Assembly: GCF_003412465.1 (NCBI RefSeq) | Contig: NZ_QTJV01000004.1 | Coordinates: 310,001 to 374,000, forward strand | Length of the DNA stretch: 64,000 nucleotides | Source of the DNA: Chitinophaga silvisoli | GTDB lineage: Bacteria; Bacteroidota; Bacteroidia; Chitinophagales; Chitinophagaceae | Direction: 5' to 3' | In this document: piece after piece, positions 28,845-37,746 of the stretch | How the letters are laid out: every line of letters begins with the position of its first letter | Position numbering within the stretch: the first letter of the stretch is position 1 | Program-made: the position numbers and the translations under genes | Notes under the pieces: generated by a model | What the model was told of the DNA's origin: nothing | Databases searched by the model: none | Seen by the model: the letters and a program-made list of their open reading frames with translations, nothing else

Positions 28845-28875
28845 TCAACTGATGCCTACGGCATCAGTTGATTGG
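28841..28875. promoter_or_regulatory. perfect 16-bp inverted repeat between queD and mqnB
   Basis: CCAATCAACTGATGCC and its exact complement are separated by TAC. It lies between two divergent genes, where no terminator is needed, and its left end contains the -33 box of the queD promoter. An operator or a structured leader for one of the genes is possible; no T-run follows on either strand. Confidence 0.6.
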
Positions 28876-28949
28876 CGGTGAGGCAAAGGGCGGCGGACCC
28901 GCTAAAAAAACGAAAATGAGGCAATACCTTTTATTCCGATATTTGCAAC

Positions 28950-29615
28950 ATGAAAATTCTGGTCATTGCTGCCACACCTTTCGAGATGCAACCTTTCTCC
29001 GACTACCTGTCAGGTTTCAATCACCCTGATATCCAGATCACTACCCTTGTTCATGGCATCGGCATGATGCACACTGCCTATCACCTGGGTCGTTATCTTG
29101 CTGCTAATCGCCCTGACCTTGTTATCCAGGCAGGTATCGCCGGCTGCTTTGATCATTCCTGGGAAATGGGCAAAACCGTCATCATTGACAGGGAGCAACT
29201 GGGTGACCTAGGCGTGGAAGACGACCAGGCCTTCAAAGACCTCTTTGAAACCAATCTATGGCAACCTGATCAGCCACCGTTTACTAACAAACAACTGGTC
29301 AATCTGTTCGAAGGAGTGCCACATTTACCTGCGCTCGAACGGGTAAGCGGCGTGACCATCAATACTGTCAGCGGTAGTGAGCGTACCCGCCAGCAACTCG
29401 TAGATAAATATGATCCTGCGGTGGAAAGCATGGAAGGGGCCGCCTTTCATTACGCCTGTCTGCTGGAGAGGATTCCTTTCTTCCAGCTCCGCAGCATCTC
29501 CAACTACGTGGAAGTACGCGATAAGTCAAGGTGGAAAATTCCACTGGCCATTCAACAACTGAATGAAAATTTGATCACATATATTGAACATCTGAGACAG
29601 GGATCTGCCTCCTAA
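28950..29615 (+). CDS. mqnB: futalosine hydrolase MqnB
   Basis: 221 residues with the nucleosidase fold of the MTA/SAH nucleosidase group: IQAGIAGCFD near residue 60, TVSGSE near 146 and ESMEGAAFHYACL near 165 (ribose-binding Glu). It removes the base from futalosine in the alternative menaquinone pathway. The assignment is firm because mqnD follows 11 bp downstream. mqnA and mqnC are not in this window. A partial -7 box (GATATTTG) precedes the ATG by a few bases. Confidence 0.92.
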   Translation: MKILVIAATPFEMQPFSDYLSGFNHPDIQITTLVHGIGMMHTAYHLGRYLAANRPDLVIQAGIAGCFDHSWEMGKTVIIDREQLGDLGVEDDQAFKDLFETNLWQPDQPPFTNKQLVNLFEGVPHLPALERVSGVTINTVSGSERTRQQLVDKYDPAVESMEGAAFHYACLLERIPFFQLRSISNYVEVRDKSRWKIPLAIQQLNENLITYIEHLRQGSAS

Positions 29616-29626
29616 AGCAAAGCAAT

Positions 29627-30412
29627 ATGGAATTAACACTCGGATTTTCGCCATGCCCCAACGATACTTTTATCTTTGATGCCATGGTGAACAACAAGAT
29701 CGACACGAAAGGCTTAACGTTCAACACCCGCCTGGAAGACGTGGAAACACTGAACAAATGGGCACTGGAAGGTAAACTGGATATCACCAAACTAAGCTAT
29801 GGTGTACTTCCTAAAGTATTACATCAATATGAGTTGCTGAACAGTGGTTCTGCCCTGGGCAGAGGTTGTGGTCCACTGCTGATCGCAAAGAAACCGATCG
29901 ATAAGGAAAAGATCAAAGATTGTAAGATCGCTATTCCTGGTATTAACACTACTGCGAACCTGCTTTTCTCCACTGCATTTCCTGAAGCAAAAAACAAGGA
30001 GATCCTGGTCTTCTCAGACATTGAAAACGCGGTACTGGATGGCCGTGTAGATGCGGGTGTGATTATTCATGAAAACAGGTTCACTTATCAACAGAGAGGT
30101 CTGGTGAAGATCATTGACCTTGGAGAATATTGGGAAAGCACTACTGGCAGCCCGATTCCATTGGGTGGTATCGTCATCAGAAAATCCCTGCCTGCTGCAT
30201 TGAAACAACAGGTAGACAAACTGATTCACGATAGCCTGCAGGAATCATACAAGCACTATCCTAACCTCTCTCCTTTCGTGACTGCTCATGCACAGGAAAT
30301 GGAGGAAAGTGTGATGCGCCAGCATATTGAATTGTATGTAAACGACTTCTCACTGGATCTGGGAGAAACCGGCAGAGCTGCGATAGAGAGATTAATGGCA
30401 GCTGCTAAATAA
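29627..30412 (+). CDS. mqnD: 1,4-dihydroxy-6-naphthoate synthase MqnD
   Basis: 261 residues with a periplasmic-binding-protein-like fold. Diagnostic segments are GFSPCPNDTFIFDAM at the start, LDITKLSYGVLPKV and GRGCGPLLIAKK. It turns cyclic dehypoxanthinylfutalosine into 1,4-dihydroxy-6-naphthoate, the last pathway-specific step before prenylation. Together with mqnB it shows that this organism makes menaquinone by the futalosine route, not by MenFDHCEB. The prenyl chain could come from the synthase at 62 kb (inference). Confidence 0.94.
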   Translation: MELTLGFSPCPNDTFIFDAMVNNKIDTKGLTFNTRLEDVETLNKWALEGKLDITKLSYGVLPKVLHQYELLNSGSALGRGCGPLLIAKKPIDKEKIKDCKIAIPGINTTANLLFSTAFPEAKNKEILVFSDIENAVLDGRVDAGVIIHENRFTYQQRGLVKIIDLGEYWESTTGSPIPLGGIVIRKSLPAALKQQVDKLIHDSLQESYKHYPNLSPFVTAHAQEMEESVMRQHIELYVNDFSLDLGETGRAAIERLMAAAK

Positions 30413-30425
30413 AAAAATTACAGGA

Positions 30426-30452
30426 GCAGTCGCGTTAACTTTTCGCGACTGC
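30426..30452. terminator. terminator between mqnD and the photolyase gene
   Basis: GCAGTCGCG / CGCGACTGC with a 9-nt loop and TTTTTT on the plus strand. The right arm and loop overlap the last codons of the convergent photolyase gene, so the two 3' ends are packed together. Confidence 0.85.
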
Positions 30453-31742
30453 TTTTTTATATACTTCCAATACTCTTTTTCTTGCCTCTTCATGGATGAC
30501 CATTGGACGGGGATATGTTAACTCATCCAGCTCCGGTACCCACTTCCTCACATATTTCAGATCAGGATCGAATCGCTCTGTTTGTAATGATGGATTGAAC
30601 ACCCTGAAATAAGGTGCTGCATCACAACCACATCCTGCGGCCCACTGCCAGTTGCCATTGTTTGCAGCGAGGTCATAGTCGAGTAATTTTGCTGCAAAAT
30701 ATGCTTCTCCCCATCTCCAGTCTATCAGCAAATGTTTGGTTAAAAAGCTTGCAGTGATCATACGCACCCTGTTGTGCATAAAGCCGGTTGCATTCAATTC
30801 GCGCATGCCTGCATCCACAATCGGGTAGCCGGTTTCGCCATCACACCATTTCTTAAATTCCGCTTCATTATTTCTCCACTTAATCTTATCATATTCTTTT
30901 CTGAATGACTGCTCTACTACCTGTGGATAATGCCATAGGATCATATGGAAGAAATCTCTCCATATCAGTTCTCCCAGGAATGTTTGGTTCAGATGATTGG
31001 CACGCTCTGCCAGTTCCCTTATACTGATGGTGCCGAAACGCAGGTGCATGCCTAAATGCGTGGTACCGTGAATACCTGGCAAATCTCTTGTTTTATCATA
31101 GTTTTCAATGAGACTGTCCTTTACTTTTACGGAAGGGAAATCTCTTTCACCGGGCATGAATCCCATGGTACGCAATGAGGGAATACGAGTGCTTTTTTGT
31201 TTGTAAAAGTTGCGGAAATACTTTTCTACAGGATATGCTTTCAGGTAAAAATCATTTAGTCTGGCCCGCCATTTTTTACTGTAAGGCGTGTATACCGTAT
31301 ATGGTTCGCCGTTATCTTTCAGAATTTCGTCCCTGTCAAAGATTACCTGATCTTTGTACAGTTTGAACGCAATTCCTTTTGCTTTCAAAAGCTTGCCGAT
31401 GGCCTTGTCGCGATCACGGGCATAAGGCTCGTAATCGATATTGGCATACACTGTATGCACGTTGTACTGCGTGGTGTAATACGCAAAGGCTTCTTCGGGC
31501 GTACCATGAAATACATCCAGGCTGCTACCCAGTTTTGATAATTGTTCCTGCATTTCTTCCAGCGTATCGCGGATAAAGGTAACCCTGCGGTCATATTTAT
31601 CTTCCAGATCATTCAGGATGACGGTATCAAATACAAATACAGGTACGACAGGATGTTCTGATTTTAAAGCGTGGTATAACGCTGCATGATCCAGCAATCG
31701 CAGGTCACGGCGTAACCAGCATAAATTAACGGTGGCAGGCAT
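30435..31742 (-). CDS. phrB: deoxyribodipyrimidine photolyase / cryptochrome family
   Basis: 435 residues. The N-terminal antenna domain begins WLRRDLRLLDHAAL; the C-terminal FAD domain has THLGMHLRFG, ELIWRDFFHMILWHYPQ, DAGMRELNATGFMHNRVRM and NNGNWQWAAGCGCDAAPYFRVFNP, the standard class I CPD photolyase pattern with the tryptophans of the electron chain. It repairs UV cyclobutane dimers using blue light. It is the second of two minus-strand genes, 142 bp after the aminotransferase gene, and probably has its own promoter. Confidence 0.93.
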   Translation of the reverse strand: MPATVNLCWLRRDLRLLDHAALYHALKSEHPVVPVFVFDTVILNDLEDKYDRRVTFIRDTLEEMQEQLSKLGSSLDVFHGTPEEAFAYYTTQYNVHTVYANIDYEPYARDRDKAIGKLLKAKGIAFKLYKDQVIFDRDEILKDNGEPYTVYTPYSKKWRARLNDFYLKAYPVEKYFRNFYKQKSTRIPSLRTMGFMPGERDFPSVKVKDSLIENYDKTRDLPGIHGTTHLGMHLRFGTISIRELAERANHLNQTFLGELIWRDFFHMILWHYPQVVEQSFRKEYDKIKWRNNEAEFKKWCDGETGYPIVDAGMRELNATGFMHNRVRMITASFLTKHLLIDWRWGEAYFAAKLLDYDLAANNGNWQWAAGCGCDAAPYFRVFNPSLQTERFDPDLKYVRKWVPELDELTYPRPMVIHEEARKRVLEVYKKAVAKS

Positions 31743-31884
31743 AATATGAGGTTAGTTTTGCAAATTCTCAATGAAACATTCCGTAGACAATATTAAGATG
31801 TAATACTTAAAGAAAGTACTACAAAAAATACACCACTGCTACGCATCTTCAGCGTATTACCTTATTAAAGATGGGGCGATTTTT

Positions 31885-32724
31885 CTATAAGACTCCTTCA
31901 TGCAGCAATTCGTGGAGGATCACTGCTGCCGCATTGCCGTAATTATTATCGCGGAATTGTCCGACCCACCTTACGCCGGTAATGGCATTGGTGAGGAAGA
32001 TCTCATCTGCATTCTCCAGGTCCGCTATTGTCAGGGGTCTTTCAATCACTTTATACGGGAGGTCCATATCGATGATATGCTTGCGCATGACACCACATAC
32101 ACAGCCTTCACTTAAAGGGGGCGTTATCAGTTTTTTATCATTCACGATGAAGAGGTTCGCTATGGTCGTATCAGCGACTCTGTCCTTTGCATTTAAAATG
32201 ATTGTTTCGTTGAGGCGGTGTTGCTTAGCGTAGATTGCTGCCATGATATAAGGCAGGCAATTGTTTGACTTGATTGTTGCAAATTTATCACAGCTTTTGC
32301 GTGCTTCGGGAAAAACGTCTACTACCAGTCCTTTTTCATTCAGTTCCAGCACCTGCCTGTCCAGTTCCCAGCTTTGAATAATAAAATTGGGGTGGTTATT
32401 CTCGGGGGCATACAGGCCACCATCAGAGCGGAAAATAGTCAGTCTTATTCTGGCCAGGCGGTTGTGATTATTCCTGCTGCAAAGCTCAGCTATGAGGCGT
32501 GTAAAATAAGTCCGGGTAAAAGTGTGGGGAGCATCAAAATGAAGCAGATGCAAACTAGCCATTAAGCGCTCAAAATGCAGTTCAGAGAGCTGCACTTCTC
32601 CCCTAACTGCGCGCATGGTCTCAAAACATCCATCTCCATACCGGAAGGACCGGTTATCTGCCGTTAAAACCGGCTCAGATGCTGCAATAAACTTTCCATT
32701 ATAACATATAAACACCTGTTGCAC
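31885..32724 (-). CDS. class IV aminotransferase (PabC/IlvE/DAAT fold)
   Basis: About 279 residues from GTG 32724 (VQQVFICYNGKF). The frame is open to an ATG at 32832, but the extra 36 residues do not look like the family's N-terminus, so I prefer a GTG (32724 or 32715). RYGDGCFETMRAV and the PLP lysine in FATIKSNNCLPYIMA (about residue 152) mark fold-type IV; EGCVCGVMR and NAITGVRWV follow. Members are 4-amino-4-deoxychorismate lyases, branched-chain or D-amino-acid aminotransferases; I cannot choose firmly, though PabC-like is plausible. Confidence 0.82.
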   Translation of the reverse strand: MQQVFICYNGKFIAASEPVLTADNRSFRYGDGCFETMRAVRGEVQLSELHFERLMASLHLLHFDAPHTFTRTYFTRLIAELCSRNNHNRLARIRLTIFRSDGGLYAPENNHPNFIIQSWELDRQVLELNEKGLVVDVFPEARKSCDKFATIKSNNCLPYIMAAIYAKQHRLNETIILNAKDRVADTTIANLFIVNDKKLITPPLSEGCVCGVMRKHIIDMDLPYKVIERPLTIADLENADEIFLTNAITGVRWVGQFRDNNYGNAAAVILHELLHEGVL

Positions 32725-32911
32725 TTCGAACGCATTTTTAAATGTTAGAAAGGAACTGAAAGGTACGAAATATTCATGGCATGGAGATAGTAGCAGCCGG
32801 GGCTGTATCCCCTTAAAATAGGTAGCGGTCATCCCAGCTCCTGCCAGAACAACCGCTTTTATACATAGGACAGGGGTACTTCCCGGATTTCATCCCGGAA
32901 TCAACACCCGT

Positions 32912-34297
32912 CTATTTAGTTTTCTTATATAATTGCCCGAAACGGAACCCGATAAATACATCTGCCTGTTTGGAATTGCCCATTAAAGCAGTGAGTACGC
33001 TACCGGAACCCAGGTACAGGGGTCCTGCCCGGAAACTTGTTCCTGCATTGAACTTTGTTAACCCGTTATAGCTGAGAGGAAGATAAAAACCGAATTTCCT
33101 TCCTTCATAACGTGGAGTCAGGGTAAAGCCGCTGTAGTACTGGCCATTGTATGGCTTAGTGGTACCTTTTGCCAGCGCCAGCTGCACATTTGCATTCACA
33201 TAAAAATGATCCTGCAAATGGTAGTCTACATTGATCTGCATCGTTGTAGGCAGACTCACCTTATAACTCGTTTCACTGTTTGTACCATCGGGGGCAAAAT
33301 ATTGGGGATACTGATCTAAAGTTGCCTTATAATCATCCAGCGACACGCCGTTTAACTGGCTCAGGTAAAACCTGTCAGATGCCGGGATATTCAGATTATA
33401 ACCTGCACTCCTCGTCATGTCTTTAGTAAACTTAAGTCTGCCGAGATCGAGAACAGCAACCCCTACTTTAAACAAATAACCTTTGCTTTCTGCTGGTCTG
33501 TATTCGTATACCACACCCAGATCCAGGCCTACACCATGACCTGAGGTTTCGGTGAGCTGACTGGCATCAAAGTCTGAAACATTCACCCCGGATGAAGCCA
33601 GGCCTACTTTTGCAGAAGTATTGGTGAGGTACCCATCCTGCTGAATGAGATCTTTGTCAATAGTCCCTTTAAAGTTGCCCAGGTGCAGGTTCATATTTCC
33701 AATGCCTGAGAGGTATTTTACAGTACCTCCTGCCTTGAAATAATGTGGTCCTTTTGTAAATGCTTCACGGGCGAAAGACAGGCCATATTCTGTCCAGCCA
33801 CTTACATTTACGCGCATATTACCATTGCTACTGATGGTATAGGGTAAATTGGAAGTTTCATCAATGTTCCGGATCTGGTCTACCAGTTGTCCGTCCATAT
33901 CTGTTACATTGCCCAATACCCTTGCTCTGCTGGTGAATGCAAAAGCCATTTTTGGTCCCACGCTGATCATTACAGAGGGCAGGTGGATAGCCACGTTCAC
34001 TAAGCCGCTCGTTTTACCGGCGTTTGCTCCGAACAATTGATCTGTAAGTTTGTCCCCGTCAAATGTTTTCCCGAGGTCCCCCAATTTAAATTGCGCCTGA
34101 TTATTGCCAACGCTGGCATTAAGCCCCAATAAATTTACGTCCCAACGATAACGACTATTTGCGATGTTAGCGGGGTTTGAAAATACACCGTTTACACCGG
34201 TATAATTGCCTGTACGGTAGCCCGCAAGGTCTTGTTGTGCGCGGGCATTCATGAGCATGCCCAGACACACAGCTAAAATTGACACAGTTTTAGTCAT
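32912..34297 (-). CDS. DUF5723-like outer-membrane beta-barrel protein
   Basis: 461 residues with a signal peptide (ending MNARAQ). The N-terminal GYRTGNYTGVNGVFSNPANIANSRYRWDVNLLGLNASVGN fits the DUF5723 pattern of Bacteroidota envelope proteins, although I split the motif at FSNPANIA and VNLLGLN to name its key parts. Alternating strands and a C-terminal FIGFRFGQLYK suggest a beta-barrel. The function is not established. It stands alone, with a 409-bp gap upstream. Confidence 0.72.
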   Translation of the reverse strand: MTKTVSILAVCLGMLMNARAQQDLAGYRTGNYTGVNGVFSNPANIANSRYRWDVNLLGLNASVGNNQAQFKLGDLGKTFDGDKLTDQLFGANAGKTSGLVNVAIHLPSVMISVGPKMAFAFTSRARVLGNVTDMDGQLVDQIRNIDETSNLPYTISSNGNMRVNVSGWTEYGLSFAREAFTKGPHYFKAGGTVKYLSGIGNMNLHLGNFKGTIDKDLIQQDGYLTNTSAKVGLASSGVNVSDFDASQLTETSGHGVGLDLGVVYEYRPAESKGYLFKVGVAVLDLGRLKFTKDMTRSAGYNLNIPASDRFYLSQLNGVSLDDYKATLDQYPQYFAPDGTNSETSYKVSLPTTMQINVDYHLQDHFYVNANVQLALAKGTTKPYNGQYYSGFTLTPRYEGRKFGFYLPLSYNGLTKFNAGTSFRAGPLYLGSGSVLTALMGNSKQADVFIGFRFGQLYKKTK

Positions 34298-34680
34298 AGT
34301 AGTACAGTTAGATAAACAGGTAGGTTCAAAGAACTTTCAAGGCACAAGATATTAAACTTTTTTAATAAGTGTAATATAGTTCCTATCCTGCTTATCAGAA
34401 TACTATTGCCTCGTTGGCACAATAAATATTAGTGTGAAGTATTATTCACTGACAATCTGATGCACACGGCATCTCCAATTTATTTTGGTTTCCCCGAAAC
34501 TTTATTCAGGTTTCATGTTCCCGTCGATATGCTCCTTACTTAGTCTTAGTTACGCTGCTGATGAATGGACTCTTTCCTGTATCAGAAGTTGGCAGAGCAA
34601 AGATGCTGTTTTTAATTTATTATACAATAGCAAGTTATGGGTATTGCTAATTTCAAAGAGAATGATTATCTAATAGCGAA
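34298..34680. other. long intergenic gap between the DUF5723 and CoA-transferase genes
   Basis: The DNA is AT-rich and holds no convincing gene. A 62-codon plus-strand frame (34485-34673) has poor codon use and no recognisable product. The left part must carry the promoter of the DUF5723 gene, but I could not find a TTTG/TAnnTTTG pair. The right end runs into a hairpin with a plus-strand T-run, so a small plus-strand RNA is conceivable. Confidence 0.4.
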
Positions 34681-34703
34681 GGGACTTGTGGTACAAGCCC
34701 CTT
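34679..34703. terminator. hairpin downstream of scoB
   Basis: AAGGGACTTGT / ACAAGCCCCTT with a GGT loop (one G-T pair). The T-rich tail (TTTTGTTAT) lies on the plus strand, whereas the CoA-transferase operon ends on the minus strand, where no T-run follows. Confidence 0.55.
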
Positions 34704-34706
34704 TTG

Positions 34707-35363
34707 TTATAATTTCATTTCCGGTACTTCACCGCTTATGATCAAACGCCCTGCTGTCTTGGATTTGATCTCATCTACGCTCACCCCGGGGGCTCGTTCC
34801 AGCAGCCTGAATCCTTCGGGTGTTACATCCAGTACAGCCAGTTCTGTTACTATTTTTTTCACGCAGGATACACCTGTCAAGGGCAATGAACATTGTGGTA
34901 ATAACTTGCTTTCTCCTTTTGGATTTGTATGCATCATGGCGACAATGATATTCCGGGCGGCGGCGACAAGATCCATGGCACCGCCCATTCCTTTCACCAT
35001 TTTGCCTGGTATTTTCCAGTTGGCAATATCACCTGTATCAGATACTTCCATTGCGCCTAATACAGTCAGATCTACCTTTCCTGCCCTGATCATTCCAAAG
35101 CTCTCTGCGCTGTCAAAGAAGCAGCCACCGGGTAGTACAGTGACAGTTTCTTTTCCTGCATTGATCAGGTCAGCATCGATATCTGCTTCTTCGGGGTAGG
35201 GCCCCATGCCCAGCAAACCATTTTCTGATTGCAGCATAATAGATACGCCATCCGGGATGAAGTTCGCTACCAGTGTAGGAATACCGATGCCCAGGTTTAC
35301 ATACATACCATCGCGCAATTCCTGCGCTATTCTTTTAGCAATGCTATATTTATCTAAAGACAT
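34707..35363 (-). CDS. scoB: 3-oxoacid CoA-transferase subunit B
   Basis: 218 residues. The catalytic glutamate is in [12 protein letters not shown], with [13 protein letters not shown] near the N-terminus and [15 protein letters not shown] in the middle, all typical of the beta subunit of succinyl-CoA:3-ketoacid CoA-transferase. With the adjacent A subunit it moves CoA between succinyl-CoA and acetoacetate (or a related 3-oxoacid) in ketone-body or amino-acid catabolism. It follows the A-subunit gene by 11 bp. Confidence 0.92.
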   Translation of the reverse strand: MSLDKYSIAKRIAQELRDGMYVNLGIGIPTLVANFIPDGVSIMLQSENGLLGMGPYPEEADIDADLINAGKETVTVLPGGCFFDSAESFGMIRAGKVDLTVLGAMEVSDTGDIANWKIPGKMVKGMGGAMDLVAAARNIIVAMMHTNPKGESKLLPQCSLPLTGVSCVKKIVTELAVLDVTPEGFRLLERAPGVSVDEIKSKTAGRLIISGEVPEMKL

Positions 35364-35374
35364 ACATTACAATT

Positions 35375-36067
35375 TTAAATCTTAACGGTTTTGCGTTCGA
35401 TACGCTTTTCGTAGCCAGTGCCCTGGAAGATGCGGTGTACATAGATCCCGGGTACATGGATCTGATCGGGATCCAGTTCTCCCGGTTGTACCAGGTGTTC
35501 TACTTCCGCAATTGTAATGTTGCCGGCTTTCGCCATAGAGGTGCTGAAATTTCGGGTTGTTTTTCTGAATACGAGGTTGCCCATGGTATCACCTTTCCAG
35601 GCTTTAACCATGGCGAAATCGGCATGCAGGGCCATTTCCATCAGGTATTGCTTGCCATTGAACTCGCGGGACTCTTTGCCTATTGCTACTTCGGTACCGT
35701 AACCGGCGGGCGTAAAAAAAGCAGGAATGCCCATTCCTGCCATCTGGATACGGGTTGCCAGCGTACCTTGCGGGATCAGTTCTACTTCCAGTTCGCCGGA
35801 AAGGAGTTGTCTTTCAAACTCTGCATTCTCGCCTACATAAGAGGCCATCATTTTTTTGATCTGTCTTGTTTTCAGCAGCAGGCCCAGGCCGAAATCGTCT
35901 ACACCTGCGTTGTTGGAGATGCAGGTCAGGTCCTGAATACCTTTGCGTACCAGGGCAGCAATGCAGTTTTCGGGGATGCCGCATAGCCCGAAACCGCCCA
36001 GCATCAGCGTAGTTCCATCGTGGATGTCATGCAGTGCTTCATCAGCATTTGCTACAACTTTGTTCAT
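35375..36067 (-). CDS. scoA: 3-oxoacid CoA-transferase subunit A
   Basis: 230 residues from ATG 36067 (NKVVANADEAL). An earlier ATG at 36103 would add 12 residues unlike the family, so it was not used. LMLGGFGLCGIPENCIAAL is the glycine-rich CoA-binding region, and FFTPAGYGTEVA and ADFAMVKAWKGDTMGN are conserved in alpha subunits. It forms a heteromer with the B subunit encoded directly downstream. The DUF4296 gene upstream is on the same strand and ends 38 bp before, so read-through is possible though functionally unrelated. Confidence 0.92.
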   Translation of the reverse strand: MNKVVANADEALHDIHDGTTLMLGGFGLCGIPENCIAALVRKGIQDLTCISNNAGVDDFGLGLLLKTRQIKKMMASYVGENAEFERQLLSGELEVELIPQGTLATRIQMAGMGIPAFFTPAGYGTEVAIGKESREFNGKQYLMEMALHADFAMVKAWKGDTMGNLVFRKTTRNFSTSMAKAGNITIAEVEHLVQPGELDPDQIHVPGIYVHRIFQGTGYEKRIERKTVKI

Positions 36068-36105
36068 GTTTTGGTGTTTTGAAATTTTTGGGGGCCGAAA
36101 CAATG

Positions 36106-36765
36106 TTATTGCTGTTTCGGCTTGAAATCAGGTTTATGATGTCCTGGTAAACCTTTTTCCTGTAATGATTTAGTTCCTCCTGGCAGCGGTTTTGCCTGCA
36201 TCATACCTGTTCCCATCGGCACCGGTCCGTTATTCGGCTTTGGTTTAGGTGGGGCCGGTTTAGGAGGTTCCGGCTTAGGAGGATGAGGTGCGGGCAAATT
36301 CAGCTGTTTGATAAAAGGAGTTGGCAAACCGTCCTTCTTTGAAATTAGCACATTTTTGCCAAAAGGTAATTCAGCAAAGGGGTTTTCGAGGTATGCCTTT
36401 GCACGCATTTCTTTGTCCAGGTCTTCCCTGCTGGCAGTGGCTACTTCCAGCATCATATCATATACTTCCTTCAGCCTGTCAGGGCGGCTTTCGTACCAGT
36501 CATAGCTCTTCTGAAACTGCTCCCGGGTCAGGTGGTGCAGGTCCAGGATCTGCCTGTAATATAGTTTCTGCCTGTACCGGTGCACAGAATCAGGCAGTGG
36601 TGTACGTGGGTCTTCATTATTACTGCTGTATGCATCTGCCATAGTCATGTCGAGCAGTACATCCCGCATTTCTTCCTTTTGCAAAATGCCTTCCGGCACT
36701 TTTCCAGCCTGTCCGCATGCCATTAATCCCAAAAGAAAGAAAACAAAAACGATTCTATATTGCAT
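36106..36765 (-). CDS. DUF4296 lipoprotein with proline-rich tail
   Basis: 219 residues with a lipobox (GLMAC, Cys17). Residues about 25-115 (LQKEEMRDVLLDMTMADAY ... YYRQILDLHHLTREQFQKSYDWY) fit the DUF4296 helical domain of Bacteroidota. The C-terminal third is unusual: repeated KPEPPKPAPPKPKP followed by a low-complexity, basic, Gly/Gln-rich end. The role is unknown; an envelope location is inferred from the lipobox. It lies between the DUF4835 and CoA-transferase genes. Confidence 0.8.
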   Translation of the reverse strand: MQYRIVFVFFLLGLMACGQAGKVPEGILQKEEMRDVLLDMTMADAYSSNNEDPRTPLPDSVHRYRQKLYYRQILDLHHLTREQFQKSYDWYESRPDRLKEVYDMMLEVATASREDLDKEMRAKAYLENPFAELPFGKNVLISKKDGLPTPFIKQLNLPAPHPPKPEPPKPAPPKPKPNNGPVPMGTGMMQAKPLPGGTKSLQEKGLPGHHKPDFKPKQQ

Positions 36766-36792
36766 AAATACTATTCCGTTGTTAGCGCAAAG

Positions 36793-37722
36793 CTATTTCA
36801 TCTGCTGGTATTTCACAGCATTCGTTACGTCCATTTGAGACAATAACTGTACCGCACGGGATTTTTCCTGGGGTGGTGCCTTGGAAAAGATCTTCTGCAG
36901 TTCTTCAGATTTAGAGGTAAAAAATACTGCCATCAGCATGGAGTTAGGTATATCCTGGTAGATGGCATACATCATATTGAGACAGTTCAGGATTGCAGCC
37001 CTGCCCTTGTTCATATCATCGTACATCACATCCAGTCCCTGGCGGTGATACTGATACATGACATCGTGAAAACGGGCAAACTTTACATTCAGCAGGTTGT
37101 CCTGCAGCCAGTAACGGTTACGGTTGCCTTCGAATGGTTTCCAGCCGGATACATCTTTGCCATCCGGTGCATTGTTCACGATGTTCAGCGCCTTCTTGAA
37201 GAAGTCGTCGCCACCACGTGGGGAGAAGGAGTCGGCATCCAGGCCCAGGATGATATAACTATAATACGCCAGGATAGCAGTGAGATTAGAGGCAACCGGA
37301 TCATTGCCGCTTACCCTGTTGTCGCTGAATTCCAGAGGTTGGAATTCCACGTAGCGGAATACCACGTTGTTGTCCTGCATGTTCAGCAGACTGCTTACAT
37401 AGCCGGCGTTGTACACAGGGCGGGTAGCCTGTACTGTCAGGGTGGCTTTGAAGGTATTGCTTCCGAGATCGCCTGTTACGTTCAGCAGGAAATTGCATTC
37501 AATACGTTCGGCAGGTGTATATACATCGTCTCCCCAGCGGCGGCCGTTCAGGAATTCCATCAGGCTTTTCTGCAGGGTTGTAAATACTTTCTTGTCGGTA
37601 CCGGTGATCTGGTTGGCGTTGACGGTGACATTCACCCTCAGTTCCTGGGCCAGGAGGCCGGAACCAAAGAGCAGAAAGAGTACAAAGCAGGTGAGGACTT
37701 TCAACTGTGGAGGATATTGCAT
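36793..37722 (-). CDS. DUF4835 family protein (PorD-like, possible T9SS-associated)
   Basis: 309 residues with an N-terminal signal peptide (to about 25, LLAQ). LRVNVTVNANQITGTDKKVFTTLQKSL, here split by its parts VNANQI and FTTLQKSL, and the central FLNGRRWGDD and RPVYN are the DUF4835 hallmarks. Some annotations name the family PorD and link it to type IX secretion; I treat that as tentative. It follows coaBC by 24 bp in the conserved Bacteroidota string bamD-rpoZ-coaBC-DUF4835. The recN gene that often follows is not here. Confidence 0.85.
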   Translation of the reverse strand: MQYPPQLKVLTCFVLFLLFGSGLLAQELRVNVTVNANQITGTDKKVFTTLQKSLMEFLNGRRWGDDVYTPAERIECNFLLNVTGDLGSNTFKATLTVQATRPVYNAGYVSSLLNMQDNNVVFRYVEFQPLEFSDNRVSGNDPVASNLTAILAYYSYIILGLDADSFSPRGGDDFFKKALNIVNNAPDGKDVSGWKPFEGNRNRYWLQDNLLNVKFARFHDVMYQYHRQGLDVMYDDMNKGRAAILNCLNMMYAIYQDIPNSMLMAVFFTSKSEELQKIFSKAPPQEKSRAVQLLSQMDVTNAVKYQQMK

Positions 37723-37746
37723 GTTATCATACGATTATAGAGACTG

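Noticed and set aside
34485..34673. 62-codon plus-strand ORF in the 34.3-34.7 kb gap
   Set aside because: Codon use is poor and the product shows no motif; it would end just before the hairpin, but evidence for translation is lacking.
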